Shown: positions 41,203-52,173, counted from the first letter of the stretch. The stretch: 64,000 bases of DNA from Gracilaria domingensis (GCA_022539475.1 VCMS01000008.1:310001-374000), one strand, 5' to 3'. Notes: generated from the letters alone by a model not told the origin. Numbers and translations: made by a program.

Positions 41203-44200
41203 ATGTCGGATATCCCCCGGAGTCCAACCTCGAGGGCCGATGTTCAGGCGCCGAGGTCCCCCCCCGCAGTAGAGATAGTTTCCGAGAAACGAGTCCTTTC
41301 GAAAACAGCGCCGTTACCGTCTTCATCTTCGAGTGCGGACGATTTGAGAAGTTCCCTGCCACGCCTCGAACTTCAAAACTTGCTCATTCTTATCCCACTG
41401 AACCAGAACGGCATACCTGCCCCTCCGAGCGAACGCGAGCAATTACTCGTTGAGTCTGTTCAAAGCTTTCTTCAAGTAGAGCGCATCCGTCGCTCAAAGG
41501 ATCCTGTGGCAATCAAGCGTCCGTTACGCTCTGTGTTGATACTCACTGCTAATCAAAGTGCTCAACGCTGTTTGTTCTTGTTTTCTTCGCATGGTGAGCT
41601 ATCTACCATACGACATGGAACTCCACAAGCATCAAGTGATTGTGCTTTAGATACACTCTTGGCACAGAATGATGTAGTTATAACCAAGCCGCAGATAGCC
41701 TTGGGCCACGCGCGAACAAACAAACTGCATTTGAGGCGAGTAAGCTTACTCTTAATCGACCAAGCAGAAGAAGCGGGTTTGCGTTCTCATCCATGCGCTG
41801 TACTAATCAGAGACTATTGTCGCTCTCTACCTCGCAGCCGTCGACCTCGGATCCTGGCGATAGCCAGAGTTAACCTCAACCGTTTGATGCTGTATCCGAT
41901 TGAATATAACCTCATGTCCAGAAGCATCTTTGAGACATCGCATGACGTTCTTTGGAGTCCTTGTTACGGAAACAGTGCAAGAGAATCCCATGGAGGCTTG
42001 ATAGATATCGAGAACATCAAGTACACTGTTCACAGTGAGCAATCTTCTCATGAAATGCGAGGTCAACGATACGAAGACAGTATGGCGGGGGTCGCAGCTG
42101 CAAACGGCGCCATGAAGCTGGGAAATGATGAACTGATGCTCTTGGAACGGGAGATAGGGGATCTGGGAATCGCTCTCTTGCTAAAAGCGTCTGCTCGTCG
42201 AAGGCGTCGTTCGAGACGTCGCCCAGGTCGCTCTTCTTCATCTCGTTTTCTTGCCACCCCTACAACGATGCTGGGGGAAGGCGATTTTGTTGGCTTGTCA
42301 GAGAAAGTGTTCTACCTTATCCGTGAATTGCAGTTTGTATATGCATGTTCCACGCAATCCCATCCACTCTCCGTCGTAATCCATGCCGGACATCCCATTG
42401 TTGCATGTGCTTTGGCTGAGGTTCTACGTTCCATTCCGATGTTCCGTGCTTTGAATATTCAACCAGTTTTGGGTCATGTGAAGTCTGACTTGCATCAATA
42501 TAGCTCTGCACAGAAAGCAGAGGGTCAATGGCAGGGTGAGGAGACAGATGACGAAGGCGTTGCCGGCTTGGCTGCGGGGGTTGTACAGATCTTGATTGTT
42601 GCAGATACCTATCTCAGCCAGGGGAGGACCCAGAGACCTTTGGCGCCTACTCCCCTTGTAATTCGATTTGATGGCTCTCTTGCTGATCCCAACATTGATG
42701 GTGGCGGTGGCCGCTGTCGCGTCATTGTCTTCAGACAAAGAAGAATACTGAATGAGGAAGACCGAATACCGCACGAGCAAGGCAGAGCCCAAGTAGGAGC
42801 AGCGTATGCGAGACCAAATGGAGTGCCAAACGGAACCGCGAATGACGTAATTGATATACCTGATGATGACGATGGCAATGAGGATTCAAAAAGACGCCAA
42901 CTCGAGAAGACGGGAGATGCGTTAGCATTGCACAGCAGGGAGATTATGCATCCGCGCAAGAGAAGAAGATCACTCGGAAGCAGTCAAAATTGGGGTACAC
43001 GGCAACCAAGTTCACAGTGGACAAGTGGAGAACGCCACGAGAGCAAGAGGGGCAGCGATCTGGATAAAACAACTACCTTTACATGCAGACCCGCGGCAGC
43101 ACTTCTCGGTCCAGACTTGCACACAGCCAATTCGTGCTACCAATACTCTGTTGTTCTCTACAATGATATGCCGTCAGCGGATTCTCCTTCATCGCCAGCA
43201 GAAGCACGGTGTTCCGGGATCGAAGACTTCATGTTTCTCTTTTCTCAGAAGCTTTCACAAGATGAATTACTTGTGTGCCTGAAAGATTCTTTCTTTGGAA
43301 TAGGAAGTACTATTTCTGCGACGGGATGTGCGAAGTTGTTTTATCATGGACAGGTAAACTTGTCTCACCGGCAGATTGCGTTGGGTAGGGAATATGGAAA
43401 AGTTTTGTTTCCTTTTCTGATGCATTCGGTGCAGAAATCTAATTTTGTTTGGGAAGAAGATTTAGGCTCAAAGACATCACTTGAGCGGGGAAGAGGGCGA
43501 AAGTTCTGCCGTATGTATCTGATTCTACCAGTGAACACAACGGAGGCTTCATCTCCTAGAAAGCAATGCAACGAGACAAGAAATGAGCATGTTGAAACAT
43601 GTGACAACGAGAAACGTGGAGAAAACAGTATGAGAAGGGCTGGGAAAGAAGTCTTGAGAAAGTACTTTCGATCAGATGATCAAGGCTTGGTGCATGAAGA
43701 CCATGACTTAAAACGTGAGCGAGAGATTGACTGGGAGAACGTACGGAAAGTCATAGAACTCCAAGACGAAGAAGTACGTGAAATTGAGGGTCGAAAATGT
43801 GACTCGTTAAGCTCAGATCGTTTGAAAGAGCTAGAAGGCGCCATCTTGTATTCTTCCATGTCCTCTGAGTTTTTCATTCTCTCAGGAAAGCTGCAAGAAA
43901 ATATCAGCCCGTTGTGTGAAGTAACCAGAAGTCGGAAGTTTCCGCTTCGTGATGATGGTACAATTATACCTCACGATGACCTTCGTCATCTTGTAAACGT
44001 TCACATCACTGATAAGACGATGGCCAAGCAAGCTGAAGCAGCGAAGCAGAATCTTTCCCAGGAAGACGAAACGACTGAGCTAATTGATCTAACAACTGAT
44101 GCACCGCCAAAGGCTGAGAGCCCAACAAGTAATGAGAAGCTAAGCCCGGTCAAATGGTGCATGAATAAAAATTTCTTCGTACCTAAGGAAAGGGAGAATC

Positions 44201-46326
44201 CACGGAAACGCCGGCGAGTGAGAAGCAGTTTCTCTGGTCTGAAGCAATTTGATGCCGAACGAAATGTTAGGAAGCAGAGAAAGTTTTGGATTGGAGATGT
44301 CCGTTATTCACTAGAGACATATATGAAGAAGTACTTCCCGCAGGGTCTGAAAGATCTTACCCAGCCTTTACTCATGGGAGTGAGGCCCAAAGCAAGAACC
44401 CTCATGGATCTGTGTGATTTAGTTCAAGGAGTTTCGCAACTTCAGCTTTGCGAGCGTTCCGTGGCTAACTCGCGTGACACCCGGTACCTCGTCCCGGAGC
44501 TTTGTCGAAAACATCCAACATCACATGGGTTCTTATTTGTCCCAGCAGTAGCGCTGTTGCTTGAGCATCATCTTGCCGTGTGTGAGTTGAGGGATTTGTT
44601 GTTCAAGAAGACAGGAATGAGATGCGACCTCGGACTTCTCACAAAGTCTGTAACGTCCACTGGTGTTAGTCAAATAGCCAACTATGAGAGGCTCGAATTT
44701 CTTGGCGACGCTCTTCTGAAGTTGTCATCGACTGTGAGAGTGTTTACCCGGTTTCCACACGACCCTGAAGGGAAGATGCATACAAAGCGGAAGCACCTAG
44801 TATGCAATCTTCGTCTTTTCAATATTGGTAAAGACGTCGGACTCCAAAATTACTATCGCAACAAAAAGACGGAAGTCGATGAATGGAAACCCCCTGGAAC
44901 GGATATTGGAGGACGAGCTCAGCTGATTACTGTCAAGGGCCTAGCAGACGTTGTTGAAGCACTATGTGGGGCATTCTTTCTGCATGGAGCCACGTCTGTA
45001 AGTGAGGAAACTTTTCAAAACCAGGCCTTTGATCTGGACAAAGATGGAGACTCCTCGGATTGGATTATTGACTTGTGCAATATTTCTGATGATGACGATG
45101 ATTTAAAGGATCAGAAGGAACTCGCAGAGAACAAGCGAATTCCTGGGGAAGCGAAAGAAGAACCGGTTCTTGTTAGTCAAGAAGTTGAGACTAAGAGCAA
45201 AGAGCCCAATGTGAACCATCCCTTCTCTTCGGTATCAGTCGAACGAGGATATGTAAGTGGATACAAACTCCTAGAAGCGTTCAGGGTTTTCGATGATGTT
45301 GAACCTTCACACTCCGAAATGCTGCTTGCTGCTGCTCATGCGATGCACGCTGAGGGGACTCCGGCGCCAACTGAAATCTCCCCCGCTGCCTTTCCATATG
45401 ACGAACGTATCGCAACTCCTTTGACACCATGGGAAGATCATTTCGGGATCATCGAGAAAAACATCGGTTACATCTTCAAGAGAAGGCCTTTGCTGGTTTG
45501 TGCCCTTACGCATTCTTCATATCATCAGCATAAGCGCCACGCAGAACTTGAGACGTTCCAGCGCCTGGAATTCCTTGGTGACGCTATTGCAGATTTCTTT
45601 GTTGTTCGGTATTTGTACGAAATGTACCCCGAACTTGACCCAGGCAAGCTCACAGACCTGAAGTCAAACGTTGTCAGCAACGAGGCGTTTGCCAGAACAA
45701 GCATAACCCTTGGACTTCACAACTTCTTGTACATGAGCAGTGACAAGTTAGCTCGCGATGTTCAAGAATTTGCAGCAACAGTAGACCAAGACTTAACCCA
45801 AGAGGATGAACTGGGCGGCCATGGTGCTTTCAAGCGTAATCTCGGAGAGCTTGCAGCGCCAAAAATACTTGGAGATGTGTTTGAAGCGATTCTTGGCGCT
45901 GTCTATGTTGACTCTGGACTGCGTCACGCGTGGAAAGTCTGCATGAACTTGCTTCGAGACTCGTTGCGCATAAATGCCGACCCAAGCCGAGAGGACCTGC
46001 ATCCAGTGATTGAACTTAATGATCTTGTGATGAAAGAATGGAAATTAGGATGCATACCGCGGTATGAGGCAATCAAAGGCGGGCGGCGGAGTGCCAGGTA
46101 TAGTATCGTCTCTGTTTACATACTGGAAGAGAAGATCGCCATCGGGAAAGGCAGCAAATGGAAGCGAGCGAAACTTCAAGCGGCCGTGAAAGCGTTAAAA
46201 AGACTGCGTGCAGGGGAGGGCAATTCCAATAGCGACGGTGCAATGTTAAGAAAGCGGCTCCAAAAACGCAGCATGAATCACAGAGTGAGAGCGAACCGGG
46301 AAAGAAATGCATATGACAGTAGATGA
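41203..46326 (+). CDS. Dicer-like ribonuclease III with a degenerate helicase domain
   Basis: Intronless gene for a 1,707-residue Dicer, which cuts double-stranded RNA into small RNAs. The start is the first in-frame ATG at 41203. The N-terminal third aligns by eye with the Dicer helicase (VVITKPQIALGHARTN, LLLIDQAEEAG, RSRRPRILAIARVN), but the Walker A GxGKT is absent, DECH is DQAE and the TAS motif is ARV. So ATP hydrolysis is unlikely. A dimerisation-domain-like part follows after about residue 640. The PAZ/platform end is recognisable: LETYMKKYFPQGLKDLTQPLL and YLVPELCRKHP. RNase IIIa (about 1150-1270) has NYERLEFLGDALLK and KGLADVVEALCGAFF, followed by an acidic insertion. RNase IIIb (about 1430-1580) has FQRLEFLGDAI and ILGDVFEAILGAVYVDSG. 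All metal-binding acidic residues are visible. A dsRNA-binding domain ends the protein (about 1600-1680). Confidence 0.92.
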   Translation: MSDIPRSPTSRADVQAPRSPPAVEIVSEKRVLSKTAPLPSSSSSADDLRSSLPRLELQNLLILIPLNQNGIPAPPSEREQLLVESVQSFLQVERIRRSKDPVAIKRPLRSVLILTANQSAQRCLFLFSSHGELSTIRHGTPQASSDCALDTLLAQNDVVITKPQIALGHARTNKLHLRRVSLLLIDQAEEAGLRSHPCAVLIRDYCRSLPRSRRPRILAIARVNLNRLMLYPIEYNLMSRSIFETSHDVLWSPCYGNSARESHGGLIDIENIKYTVHSEQSSHEMRGQRYEDSMAGVAAANGAMKLGNDELMLLEREIGDLGIALLLKASARRRRRSRRRPGRSSSSRFLATPTTMLGEGDFVGLSEKVFYLIRELQFVYACSTQSHPLSVVIHAGHPIVACALAEVLRSIPMFRALNIQPVLGHVKSDLHQYSSAQKAEGQWQGEETDDEGVAGLAAGVVQILIVADTYLSQGRTQRPLAPTPLVIRFDGSLADPNIDGGGGRCRVIVFRQRRILNEEDRIPHEQGRAQVGAAYARPNGVPNGTANDVIDIPDDDDGNEDSKRRQLEKTGDALALHSREIMHPRKRRRSLGSSQNWGTRQPSSQWTSGERHESKRGSDLDKTTTFTCRPAAALLGPDLHTANSCYQYSVVLYNDMPSADSPSSPAEARCSGIEDFMFLFSQKLSQDELLVCLKDSFFGIGSTISATGCAKLFYHGQVNLSHRQIALGREYGKVLFPFLMHSVQKSNFVWEEDLGSKTSLERGRGRKFCRMYLILPVNTTEASSPRKQCNETRNEHVETCDNEKRGENSMRRAGKEVLRKYFRSDDQGLVHEDHDLKREREIDWENVRKVIELQDEEVREIEGRKCDSLSSDRLKELEGAILYSSMSSEFFILSGKLQENISPLCEVTRSRKFPLRDDGTIIPHDDLRHLVNVHITDKTMAKQAEAAKQNLSQEDETTELIDLTTDAPPKAESPTSNEKLSPVKWCMNKNFFVPKERENPRKRRRVRSSFSGLKQFDAERNVRKQRKFWIGDVRYSLETYMKKYFPQGLKDLTQPLLMGVRPKARTLMDLCDLVQGVSQLQLCERSVANSRDTRYLVPELCRKHPTSHGFLFVPAVALLLEHHLAVCELRDLLFKKTGMRCDLGLLTKSVTSTGVSQIANYERLEFLGDALLKLSSTVRVFTRFPHDPEGKMHTKRKHLVCNLRLFNIGKDVGLQNYYRNKKTEVDEWKPPGTDIGGRAQLITVKGLADVVEALCGAFFLHGATSVSEETFQNQAFDLDKDGDSSDWIIDLCNISDDDDDLKDQKELAENKRIPGEAKEEPVLVSQEVETKSKEPNVNHPFSSVSVERGYVSGYKLLEAFRVFDDVEPSHSEMLLAAAHAMHAEGTPAPTEISPAAFPYDERIATPLTPWEDHFGIIEKNIGYIFKRRPLLVCALTHSSYHQHKRHAELETFQRLEFLGDAIADFFVVRYLYEMYPELDPGKLTDLKSNVVSNEAFARTSITLGLHNFLYMSSDKLARDVQEFAATVDQDLTQEDELGGHGAFKRNLGELAAPKILGDVFEAILGAVYVDSGLRHAWKVCMNLLRDSLRINADPSREDLHPVIELNDLVMKEWKLGCIPRYEAIKGGRRSARYSIVSVYILEEKIAIGKGSKWKRAKLQAAVKALKRLRAGEGNSNSDGAMLRKRLQKRSMNHRVRANRERNAYDSR

Positions 46327-47122
46327 TAACGCGACTCAACTTGAAACACTGAGCGGAATGATGGGGCTTGTTTTGAAGGAGCATTCGCGAAGGAAGAAAA
46401 ATGTACAGACTCGATTGTAAACTTGTGTGACAAACCAATGATGTGGATAATGATGTGGATAAAGTGAAGCTGTAGAGCGCATCGCTCTGCTAGACTCACA
46501 TAACTTTTTACTAACGACTTGAAGATCATCTTGTAAACCCACGATAACAATCTTAATCTTGATCATCCTGATCGACATAATGTTTCGCATCTTGATAGTT
46601 TCTTCGTGAAAAGAAGGACGACGACTTCTGTAAGCACTCTGGCTTCTTCTTCTGCTTTGAACGTGGACCTCTGCTTTCAATGCTTCAAAAGTAGGTCCTC
46701 TGCAAGGAGTTTGCCCTCTTCGGGAAGCCCGACAGCCAGTTGGGGAACTGTCCAATTAATCCTGCAGAGCTCAGGCTGCGTCTTTACACTGATGAGGGAC
46801 ATGATTTTCGCCGTGAAGCGTTTGTCAAAGGACACTGCACGCAAACTTGTTCTGCATCACAAATCCGTTGAGTGGTAATCACATGCTTGAATCCTTGCTT
46901 GCAAGTCCTCCGCAACCAAATAGAGCAAGAGCATCCGCTGAGAATTGTCTGCGTGCATCATCATGGTCCTTCTCACACCGGTTCTTACGAATTGTACAAC
47001 CCATCCATAAGTGCCCATGGATAAGAATAAACTCTTGCACGAACGTTCATGATACACATGCCGGACGAGATTCGGACGAGATTCGAACAGCTTGCAAAAA
47101 TAAAAAGAGAGCAAAGCGATTT
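46327..47122. other. Intergenic region between convergent genes, no gene recognised
   Basis: About 800 bp between the Dicer stop and the stop of the membrane-protein gene. Short frames exist on both strands but carry no motif I know. Confidence 0.45.
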
Positions 47123-48556
47123 TCAGCGTCTCCTTCTCGCTCCCAAGCCGTACATGTCCATTTCGGAGATGGAGATTTCATACCTATCTGTTGTTTGTGA
47201 AAACAAACCGGTGTCATGCAATAATTCGCCAAACGGCCCTTGGCGATGCTCTGTCATGATCTCGTAGCTTTCTACTTGATGGTTCGGTTTCTCAGGATGC
47301 AGGTCCCTGTTTCTCATCCTATTCCAGGCGTAAATCTCCAGCGCGAAGCCAAGCGCCGTGACACACATGGCTATAATAAGAAAGGCAATGCCCACCTTTT
47401 GAAAGCCGTCAGAGCCGGTACATTTCGCGACCCATAGTTCAATCTTGCCATTCTCTGGAGTGCCGATGTGGTAGGCCACCATCTCGTTTCTATTTATGCG
47501 TGCCGAGTTGTACAGCTCAAAGCCCTTGATGACAAACGGCAAAGTGGACAGCAAATCAGTGAACACGATGTACATCAAAGTGGCCAACGTGCTCAACTCG
47601 GCCACAAACGCGACGGGAATGAGCGTCATGACCATGGGCAGGGCCAGAATGGCGATATTGCTGGGGACAATATCATCGCTTGCCAGATCAATAATCACCT
47701 GATTGCGGCGCAAGGAATTCGTGAGAGCCGGGTTCTCATCCGGCGCCATGGTCACACTCGCAAACTCTGCGCGTCCTTCGTCACGTCTCAAAAGCGTGGA
47801 AGAACGCTCCAACTGAGAGTCATTCCAACGCGGGTGAATCAGCTTCAACGTGCGAAACCTCCTGTCGATAAACTCGGAAATAAAGGCGCGCTCAAAGTCG
47901 GGCAAGAAGCTGTGTACGGGGTGATTGGTGACAGCCGCATGCACGTACAAGGTTCCATTCACGCGATACGCCATGGCATTCTCCACGCGGCAGTGCTGCG
48001 CATCTTGCAGATAGGTCCACGATGACAGCGGATGAAAGGACTCAAAAAGACGCAGTCGTTGCGCGGAAACGAGCGAAGGAAGTGCGCGTTGCGCGGCAAG
48101 ACGCGTCTGTGCAGCGGCGTTACGCAGCACATGGTGGGGGTTTTGCAGCAGCGAGGGGTGCAATTGGCGCTGTTGCACGGCGGAGATCACGTCGAGACTG
48201 GACTGACACACGCGGTCAGGGGAGAAGATTTGAAGGGCGAGCGACGAGGTGATGGAGGCGGCGATCCACGGCTCGGCGCGAATGTTGCAGGCGAGCGGGT
48301 GGCGCTGCAAGACGCGCTTGTCGATGGCGGACAGGATGAGCGAGAAGGTGTCGTGCAGAAGGAGGTGCGACGAGAGCGCCGGCGGGGAGGACTGCATGGC
48401 GGCGGCCAGCGGCGAGGCGGCGGAGAGCGAGTGCGTTCTGTTGGCGAACGGGCGAATTCGAGGCAGGGCGCGCGCAGTGAAGGGTTGCCGAAGCGCCGCC
48501 GTGGCGCGCGACGCACGCACGACGAAAAGGCAGCAGAGCAGCGGGAGCAGCGCCAT
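47123..48556 (-). CDS. Membrane protein of unknown function
   Basis: 477 residues from the first true ATG at 48556; the frame is open further up but without ATG. The N-terminus MALLPLLCCLFVVRASRATA is a good signal peptide. A large lumenal or extracellular part of about 290 residues follows, then a pair of close hydrophobic segments (IAILALPMVMTLIPVAFVAE and LATLMYIVFTDLLSTLPFVI), a loop, and a third (VGIAFLIIAMCVTALGFALE) before a cytosol-type tail of about 60 residues with many His and Glu. I do not recognise the family. Its base composition is split: the 3' half is moderate, while the 5' half is very GC-rich, so the composition boundary of the window falls inside this gene. The basic ending (GLGARRRR) could reflect an unspliced last intron. 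Confidence 0.65.
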   Translation of the reverse strand: MALLPLLCCLFVVRASRATAALRQPFTARALPRIRPFANRTHSLSAASPLAAAMQSSPPALSSHLLLHDTFSLILSAIDKRVLQRHPLACNIRAEPWIAASITSSLALQIFSPDRVCQSSLDVISAVQQRQLHPSLLQNPHHVLRNAAAQTRLAAQRALPSLVSAQRLRLFESFHPLSSWTYLQDAQHCRVENAMAYRVNGTLYVHAAVTNHPVHSFLPDFERAFISEFIDRRFRTLKLIHPRWNDSQLERSSTLLRRDEGRAEFASVTMAPDENPALTNSLRRNQVIIDLASDDIVPSNIAILALPMVMTLIPVAFVAELSTLATLMYIVFTDLLSTLPFVIKGFELYNSARINRNEMVAYHIGTPENGKIELWVAKCTGSDGFQKVGIAFLIIAMCVTALGFALEIYAWNRMRNRDLHPEKPNHQVESYEIMTEHRQGPFGELLHDTGLFSQTTDRYEISISEMDMYGLGARRRR

Positions 48557-49137
48557 GGCGGGTGCGGGCGGCCGACGCGGCGGGGGCTCGACGCCATGCC
48601 GGGCAGCGGCGGCGGCGGCGGCGGCGGCGCGTGTATCTCGCAAAGCGGGCGCGCGCGGACGGGCGCGGAGGGGGATCGACGAGCGCGCGGCGCGCGGCAG
48701 AGGGGGGGATTCGGCGGCGGAGGTGCGCGAGCACTTGTCTCCGCGCGCGCGCGGCGCGCACGAAGGCGGCGCGCTGTAAGCGCTGCGTCAGGGCGGCGCG
48801 GGCTCGCGCGCGATTGCCGGCGGCGAGCGGAGCACGCAAGCAGATCACAAGCGCGCGCCGGGCATTTGCAGGCGGCGCCGCGTCGCTGCGCGCTGCTCCG
48901 CTCGCTCCCCGGCGGCGCGCGCGGCCGCGGCCTGACGCGGGCCGTCGGCTTCCGGCGCGCTCCGCCGCGGCAAGCGGCCGCGCTCGGCACATGATGTCAG
49001 CAGATGGCAGCCAATTCGTATGACAAACTATTACAACAACAACGCGAGCCCCCATCTACAATTGTCTACAGTATCACATAGGCGAGCAAGTCACCGAGCC
49101 GTGCGCAGACGGCCGCAGCTTGCCCCGCGCAGCGGCG
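48557..49137. other. GC-rich intergenic region
   Basis: Extremely GC-rich up to about 48990, with GGC and GCGC repeats. Long open frames run through it on both strands, but their composition (Arg, Ala, Pro) shows they result from lack of AT-rich stop codons. No gene is supported. Confidence 0.5.
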
Positions 49138-50854
49138 CTATTCCGAGTGGCGCATGGTGCGCAAAATCTCCGCAACCTCGAACGCCATTTCCAGCGACTG
49201 CGACTGGTTCAGCCGCGGGTCACACAAGCTCTCATACCGCTGCGGCAGGTGCTCCGACCGCACCTGCCGCGTGCCGCCCACGCACTCGGTAACCTCCTTG
49301 CCGGTCATTTCGAAGTGCAGCCCGCCCGGAACGGAGCCCTCCGCCGCATGCACGGTGAAGAAGCCGCGCAGCTCGGCCATGATGCGGTCCCACGAGCGCG
49401 TCTTGTAGCCGGAGTCGGCGTTGAACGTGTTGCCATGCATGCTGTCCGACACCCACACCACGTTGCGCCCCTCTCGCTGCACGGCGCGAACGAGCGGCGG
49501 CAGCGCCTGCAGAATGTTGTCGGCGCCCATTCTGGTGATCACGGTGAGGCGGCCGGGCACGTTGTGCGGGTTCAGAACGTCGCACAGCCGCAGCAGGTCG
49601 TCCGGTTTCATGGTGGGGCCCGCCTTGACCGCGACAGCTGGCAGCACAAGAAGAAAAAAAAAACAAACGGCGGCGGTCAGTGGCATGCGACGCGCGTCGC
49701 AGCGAGATAGATGCGCGCGCCTGCGACAACTTACGGTTTGAAATGCCGCGCGCAAACTCAACATGGGCATCGTGAATGCCCCTGGTGCGCTCACCCACCC
49801 ACAGCAGGTGCGCGCTGCCGGCGTAAAAGCTGCCCGTCTCGGCGTCAAAGCGCGTCAGCGCCTGCTCGTACGGCAGCAGCAGCGCCTCGTGCGAGGTGTA
49901 CAGCTCGGTGCTGGTCACGGCCGGCTGGTTGCGCGACAGGCCGCAGGTGTCCATGAAGGACAGCGCCTCCGAGATGCGCTCGGCGGTGGCCATGTACTGG
50001 CGGCCGCGCGACGTGGCCAGCGACCAGTCCATGCCCCACTCCTTGACGCGCCTGAGGTCGGCGTAGCCGCCGCCGGCGAGCGCGCGCGCCAGGTTGGACG
50101 TGGCGGCGCTGCTGTGGTACGCGCGCAGCATGCGCTGCGGATCGGGCGTCCGCGCCTCCGGCGTGAACGGCGCGGCGTTGATGCTCTACAAAGGCGGCGG
50201 CAATGACAAACAAAAAACGTCAGTGACACACACACACACAAGTGGCGCGAGCGCCGGCGCCGGCGCCAACTCGCACACACATACCTCGCCGCGGTAACTG
50301 GGCAGCTTGACGCCGTTGCGCAGCTCAAAGTGGCTGCTGCGCGGCTTTCCGTACTGGCCGGCCAGGCGGCCAATCTTGACGACGTGCTTCTTGCCGCCCC
50401 ACATGAGCACGACGGCCATCTTGAACAGCGCGGACAGCGTGCCCTTGAGCGCGTCGGCGCTCTCGTCCAGCGCCTCGGCGCAGTCGCCGCCCTGCAGCAC
50501 GAAGGCGTCGCCGCGGCACGCGTCCGCCAGCTGCTGCTGCAGCGCGGCCATCTCGCCGGGCGCCACCAGCGGCGGCACGCGCTGCAGCTGGCGCTCGGCC
50601 GCGGCCAGCGCGGCGGCGTCGGGGTACACGGGCTGCTGCAGCGCGCGGCGCGCGCGCCAGCTGGCGGGCGTCCACGTGCGCGGCGCGGGCGGCGGCGCCG
50701 GCGGCGCCGGCGGCGCCGGCTCCTGCAGCACGGCGCGCGCGCGCGCGCGCAGGCCGGCGCGGGCGGCGGCGCCGCGCGGCGGCGGCGGCAGCGGCAGCGG
50801 CAGCGGCAGCGGCAGCGGCAGCGGCAGCGGCGGCGAGAAGGCGGCGCGCTCCAT
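49138..50854 (-). CDS. Class II 3-deoxy-D-arabino-heptulosonate 7-phosphate (DAHP) synthase
   Basis: Joins phosphoenolpyruvate and erythrose 4-phosphate in the first step of the shikimate pathway, in the plastid. Three exons on the minus strand: 50285-50854, 49735-50185 and 49138-49637. Donors GTATGT and GTAAGT and acceptors TTGTAG and GCCAG join in frame, giving SYRGESINAAPFTPE and GISNPVAVKAGPTMKPDDL as in plant enzymes. The protein has 506 residues. The leader holds a Pro-Leu dipeptide repeat encoded by a GGCAGC hexanucleotide run (50774-50836). Catalytic blocks: QGGDCAEALDE, RIPDPQRM-like RTPDPQRMLRAYHSSAAT, YTSHEALLLPYEQALTR, LLWVGERTR, TVITRMGADNI, VWVSDSMHGNT, LHFEMTGKEVTECVGG and CDPRLNQSQSLE. 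All are intact. Intron 1 carries a CA run and GGCGCC repeats. Confidence 0.95.
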
Positions 50855-51132
50855 GGATGCGAGCGGTGCGATGGGGCGGGCGGGCGAGATCGAGAAGAAG
50901 CGCCGTCGACGGCGCGGCCTTAAATGGCGAAAAGCTGCCCGACGCGCATCGCTTGCGGCGCGCGCGCCACGTGCCACGGCGCGCGGCGCGCTGTGCGACG
51001 TGTGCGCGGCGCACTGGGCGGCGCGCGCGCCGCGCCGCGCCGCGCCGCCGCTGTTATATTTGTGCACAGGCGGCGAGTGCGTGGCGCGAGAAACGCGAGT
51101 GCCAGTGCGACGGTAAGGATATGCTTATATTA
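50855..51132. other. GC-rich DAHP synthase promoter region
   Basis: Region between the DAHP synthase start and the Harbinger element. Very GC-rich with GCGCGC alternation. No gene is supported. The TTA at 51130-51132 is the target duplication of the transposon. Confidence 0.5.
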
Positions 51133-51438
51133 GGGCCTTTCCACATAAAGACAGACAATACGCACCGTGGACACGGAGCATTTGGCAAGATGTCTACAAT
51201 CTATCCATAAAAACATTGGACATTTCTAGAAATTGTGGAAACATTTGCAGACATTTCCAGAGACAAACGCATCCGCTTGGCGCCAAAAAACACAAACAGT
51301 ATGAAACCCAAGAGCAGCTACAAAGAGTACTTAAGCGATGCTAGTTCCACCTTTCCCTCTCAAAATCATCTCTGATCCACACCCCTTCCATCCTCTTCCA
51401 CTCTTTAGAACAATTTCTTCCCTTCAAGGTTCCATAAA

Positions 51439-52173
51439 ATGTCCGACAATCTTTCCATCGCCGAACAAAATGCCGTAGCAACTTTTGCATCCGTTGGCGC
51501 ACCAAAATGGCCATGCCCATTGTTCCAGTTTCAGACTATATTGTCTACTGATCTGACGCCCAATTCTCAACCAAATCAACCTCAAATTGCTCAGTTAAAG
51601 ACAAATACAACTTCGCTGGCAAACTGCAAACCACCAGGCCCAAAGCAAGGGTATAATCATGACACAGTGCTGATACTGCTACAGAAGATGAAGGCCACTG
51701 GCTATGGATCTAAATCTCATCAACGTAAATCTTTGAAGGATGTTTTCAACGCAGCAATTAAGATGGCTAAGGATGAACACGGAATAGTGCGCTCAAGTCA
51801 GGCGTGGCAAAAAAAATTTCTACGACTTCGCAACGATTATACTGCTAACATACAAAAGATTTCCCAATCCGGTCGTGATGGAGACGATGAAGATCCATAT
51901 AGCAAACCCCCCTTTTTCGAACAACTTCACGAATTAGAGTGCGGTACAGCCCGCCATGAACCTCCTGCTGCTTTCAATACAGCCCATGGAATTGGAAACA
52001 CCGAGTTGACCAGCAGTCGCAAACGCGCGAAGACTAATGGAAAAGGGTTCCTCGAACAGTACTCCAATGATCAGTCCGAACGTCATACTGAGATCGTTAA
52101 TGAACTGAAACGTGGAAATGAAGAGCGCCTTATGATGCGCTTGTTGTTCCAAAAATTTATTGAGAAGATGTGA
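51439..52173 (+). CDS. Harbinger Myb/SANT-like accessory protein
   Basis: 244 residues, ATG at 51439. PIF/Harbinger elements use a second, Myb-like protein that binds subterminal DNA and brings the transposase into the nucleus. Here the central region (about 75-150: GYNHDTVLILLQKMKATGYG ... SSQAWQKKFLRLRNDY) has the spaced Trp/aromatic helices of such a trihelix domain. SRKRAKTNGKG is a nuclear-localisation-like basic patch. The last 40 residues are a charged helix (NELKRGNEERLMMRLLFQKF), often used for contact with the transposase. Assignment rests on position as well as sequence. Confidence 0.8.
   Translation: MSDNLSIAEQNAVATFASVGAPKWPCPLFQFQTILSTDLTPNSQPNQPQIAQLKTNTTSLANCKPPGPKQGYNHDTVLILLQKMKATGYGSKSHQRKSLKDVFNAAIKMAKDEHGIVRSSQAWQKKFLRLRNDYTANIQKISQSGRDGDDEDPYSKPPFFEQLHELECGTARHEPPAAFNTAHGIGNTELTSSRKRAKTNGKGFLEQYSNDQSERHTEIVNELKRGNEERLMMRLLFQKFIEKM

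Noticed and set aside
48030-51200. Many long open frames on both strands (up to about 320 codons)
   Set aside because: They consist almost only of Arg, Ala, Pro and Gly and lie opposite real genes or in GC-rich spacers, where stop codons are rare. No motif or targeting pattern supports them.
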